A stretch of 8,588 nucleotides of DNA from an uncultured Bacteroidales bacterium (GTDB taxonomy: Bacteria > Bacteroidota > Bacteroidia > Bacteroidales > UBA932). The notes below the pieces were generated by a model. The model did no database searches. It was given only the letters and a program-made list of their open reading frames with translations, and was not told where the DNA came from. Position numbers and translations under genes: made by a program. This document shows positions 6,974 to 8,588 of the stretch, in pieces. Within the stretch, counting starts at the first letter, position 1. Every line of letters begins with the position of its first letter. The stretch covers positions 1 to 8,588 of the forward strand of contig ONYJ01000007.1 in the NCBI GenBank assembly GCA_900322025.1, read 5' to 3'.

Positions 6974-8588
6974 TTATAAATTTGTAACCGTCCAACCTGT
7001 TGGGATACCATTTACGCTATTTATATGCCACGTGGTATTTGTCGGGTCGGTAGTTGTGGCACCTGCAAGAGCTGATGGGTTGGCATAGAAAGTACCGGTT
7101 GCAGCCACATTTAATAACCAATCGCTAGTACATTTCGATCCAGGGCTTGTTTCTACAACATTATACTTCATGTTGGTTGTAAGGTTGCAAGATACCTCGT
7201 TAAGATTACTGCAATCTTGGAACATTCTAACGTAACAACTATTTATCGCTTCCGTGGCAGGCAAGTGTGGGGCTTTGGTAATTTTGGTACCTAAAAACAT
7301 TTCGGCATAACAACCGTACGCCAATGTTGTAGCAGGCAATAAATCGGAACGAACAGATGTCAAACCCGACTTTTGGAACATGCCACCGTAACAGAGGTTA
7401 ACCAATGTGGTGGCAGGGAGTTCAAAGCTCGCCGGTAATTCTGTCAAACCGGTGCAACCTAAGAACATGCAATTGTAACACTCCTCAGCCAATGTGGTGG
7501 CAGGCAATGTAAAACCATCAGGAAGAGAGGTCAAACCGGTGCAATTTGAGAACATACGGTCGTAACAAGACTCAGCCAATGTTGTGGCAGGCAATCTAAA
7601 ACCATCAGGAAGAGAGGTCAAACCGGTGCAATATGAGAACATAGCGATGTAACAGCCCTTAGCCAATGTTTCGGCAGGCAATGCAGGAATAGAGGTCAAA
7701 CTGGTGCAATAAAAGAACATGTTACTGTAACATTCAACGGCCAATGTTTCAGCAGGCAATGCAGGAATAGAGGTCAAACTGGTGCATTTGTAGAACATAT
7801 GGTTGTAACAGCGATAAGCCATTTTTGGGGCAGGCAATAAATCGGAAGGAATAGAGGTCAAACCGGTGCATTCATAGAACATGCCTCTGTAACAGTTATC
7901 AGCCAATGTTTCGGCAGGTAATAAACCGGAAGGAAGAGATTTCAAACCAGTTTCACGGAACATGGCACTGTAACAGCTCTCAGCCAATGTTGAGGCAGGC
8001 AATGTAAAACCATCAGGAAGAGAGGTCAAACCGGTGCAACCTGAGAACATGCTACCGTAACAGCTCTTTACCAATGTTTCGGCAGGCAATCTAAAACCAG
8101 CAGGAACAGAAGTCAAACCGGTGCAATTGTAGAACAAGCATTCGTAACAAGACTCTTTCAAAGTGGTAGCCGGCAAGAACAATTTCCGTGTCGGATGAAA
8201 ACTAAGCTTGGCGTTACCAGAAAATAAGCACATAAACTGTCTGTCACTTGGAATTACGGTTGCCGTGGCAAAAGAAGCTTTTGGAGAACAAAGGCTCATA
8301 ATATTGCCATAGACATAACATTCCTGATCAAAGCCGATTACAGGGGATAAGGAGATGATACCAATTGCTTTGCTAGATTGTTGATAAAGCTTAACCTCCT
8401 GACCGGCTTTCGGTACAGAAATGGTAATGGTAGGGGTTGCATATGAAGTCTGCAACGCTCCACCGTCTATTGAATACTCAAAGGTACAATTATTACTATT
8501 GTTGATGGTAATGTTGGTATTAGCCTTAGTGGTAAGGATAGTAAATGGAGTGGAAAGGGTTACCTCTTCGTGTCGTGTCCAGTTTACA
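6974..8588 (-). CDS. BspA-like leucine-rich-repeat surface protein, C-terminal part, cut by window edge
   Basis: The frame is open from the right edge (first full codon 8587-8585) to the TAA at 6976-6974, showing 537 residues. The first methionine-like codon in the track-length frame would be a TTG at 8455, but coding continues upstream of it without a break (NWTRHEEVTLSTPFTILTTK and onward), so the true start lies outside. In order, the visible part holds a beta-rich entry domain (about the first 115 residues), a YVYGNIMSL segment and cap, a run of twelve repeats of 25-29 residues of the form LPAxTLxxxCYxxMFxxCTGLTSLPxGFx, and a C-terminal cap (SDWLLNVAATGTF ... NGIPTGWTVTNL). This arrangement is typical of BspA-like proteins of gut and oral Bacteroidales, which are cell-surface adhesion or binding proteins in the members studied. 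No C-terminal sorting signal is visible, so anchoring, perhaps as a lipoprotein, would depend on the unseen N-terminus. No strong terminator follows. The ligand is unknown. Confidence 0.88.
   Translation of the reverse strand, partial: VNWTRHEEVTLSTPFTILTTKANTNITINNSNNCTFEYSIDGGALQTSYATPTITISVPKAGQEVKLYQQSSKAIGIISLSPVIGFDQECYVYGNIMSLCSPKASFATATVIPSDRQFMCLFSGNAKLSFHPTRKLFLPATTLKESCYECLFYNCTGLTSVPAGFRLPAETLVKSCYGSMFSGCTGLTSLPDGFTLPASTLAESCYSAMFRETGLKSLPSGLLPAETLADNCYRGMFYECTGLTSIPSDLLPAPKMAYRCYNHMFYKCTSLTSIPALPAETLAVECYSNMFFYCTSLTSIPALPAETLAKGCYIAMFSYCTGLTSLPDGFRLPATTLAESCYDRMFSNCTGLTSLPDGFTLPATTLAEECYNCMFLGCTGLTELPASFELPATTLVNLCYGGMFQKSGLTSVRSDLLPATTLAYGCYAEMFLGTKITKAPHLPATEAINSCYVRMFQDCSNLNEVSCNLTTNMKYNVVETSPGSKCTSDWLLNVAATGTFYANPSALAGATTTDPTNTTWHINSVNGIPTGWTVTNL
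7187..8176 (-). repeat. Twelve in-frame tandem repeats (75-87 bp each) in the surface protein
   Basis: Units in coding order: 8090-8176, 8003-8089, 7922-8002, 7838-7921, 7760-7837, 7682-7759, 7595-7681, 7508-7594, 7421-7507, 7340-7420, 7265-7339 and 7187-7264, that is 29, 29, 27, 28, 26, 26, 29, 29, 29, 27, 25 and 26 residues. Each has the order LPA-x-T-L, CY, MF, usually C-T-G/S-L-T-S, then a variable tail (DGFR/T, SDL or none) before the next LPA. Framework codons are reused almost without synonymous change (TGT TAC, ATG TTC, TGC ACC, TTG ACC TCT), while the two codons before CY, the two after CY and the two after MF differ between units. Units 3, 10 and 11 lack the second Cys codon. Units 11 and 12 are the most diverged and look like the end of the array. 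Confidence 0.93.

Noticed and set aside
7187..8176. CRISPR-like regularly spaced repeats
   Set aside because: The periodicity is 75-87 bp in a continuous reading frame with matching protein repeats, the units vary in length by whole codons, and no cas gene or leader is present.
7187..8176. Diversity-generating retroelement target as explanation for the variable codons
   Set aside because: Variation is spread over all units and all base types, not concentrated at adenine positions of one C-terminal domain. No reverse transcriptase or template repeat is in the window.
8453..8455. TTG at 8455 as the start of the repeat protein
   Set aside because: The same frame stays open for 44 more codons to the window edge, with sequence that reads as protein of the same domain, so the gene begins outside.

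Overview
The window looks like chromosomal DNA of a member of the Bacteroidales (Bacteroidota), probably a host-associated Bacteroides/Prevotella-like organism. The evidence is a polynucleotide phosphorylase N-terminus of Bacteroides type, a secreted DUF5117/DUF4953-type zinc metalloprotease, a BspA-like leucine-rich-repeat surface protein, and -7 boxes matching the Bacteroidota consensus TAnnTTTG ahead of genes that lack Shine-Dalgarno sites. I cannot name genus or species from sequence alone.

Layout. Positions 1-1070 (minus) hold the first half of pnp, which runs off the left edge. Directly upstream of it on the same strand is a complete glyA (1110-2390), 39 bases away with no terminator or promoter visible between, so the two are probably co-transcribed. 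Positions 2391-2545 form a divergent regulatory region: a -7 box for glyA and a -7 box for a small SPOUT RNA methyltransferase (2546-3085, plus) lie 14 bases apart, and the glyA leader carries a hairpin followed by a T-rich run. A membrane-anchored neutral zinc metallopeptidase of the YpfJ family (3136-4017, plus) follows with its own -7 box. It converges on a long secreted metzincin-like protease (4243-6885, minus), and a strong bidirectional terminator (4139-4176) sits between them. Positions 6974-8588 (minus) hold the C-terminal part of a BspA-like repeat protein whose N-terminus lies beyond the right edge.

How the genes fit together. The left half is housekeeping: one-carbon metabolism, RNA turnover and RNA modification. 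The right half is envelope and secretion: two unrelated metallopeptidases and a repeat-based surface protein. I see no mobile element, CRISPR array, tRNA or rRNA, and no clear new multi-gene system. The least ordinary part is the repeat protein. Twelve tandem units keep nearly the same codons in their framework, while three codon pairs per unit vary strongly. Other points worth checking are the glyA leader hairpin, the overlapping divergent promoters, and a cysteine-rich out-of-frame stretch with an inverted repeat just after the end of the secreted protease.
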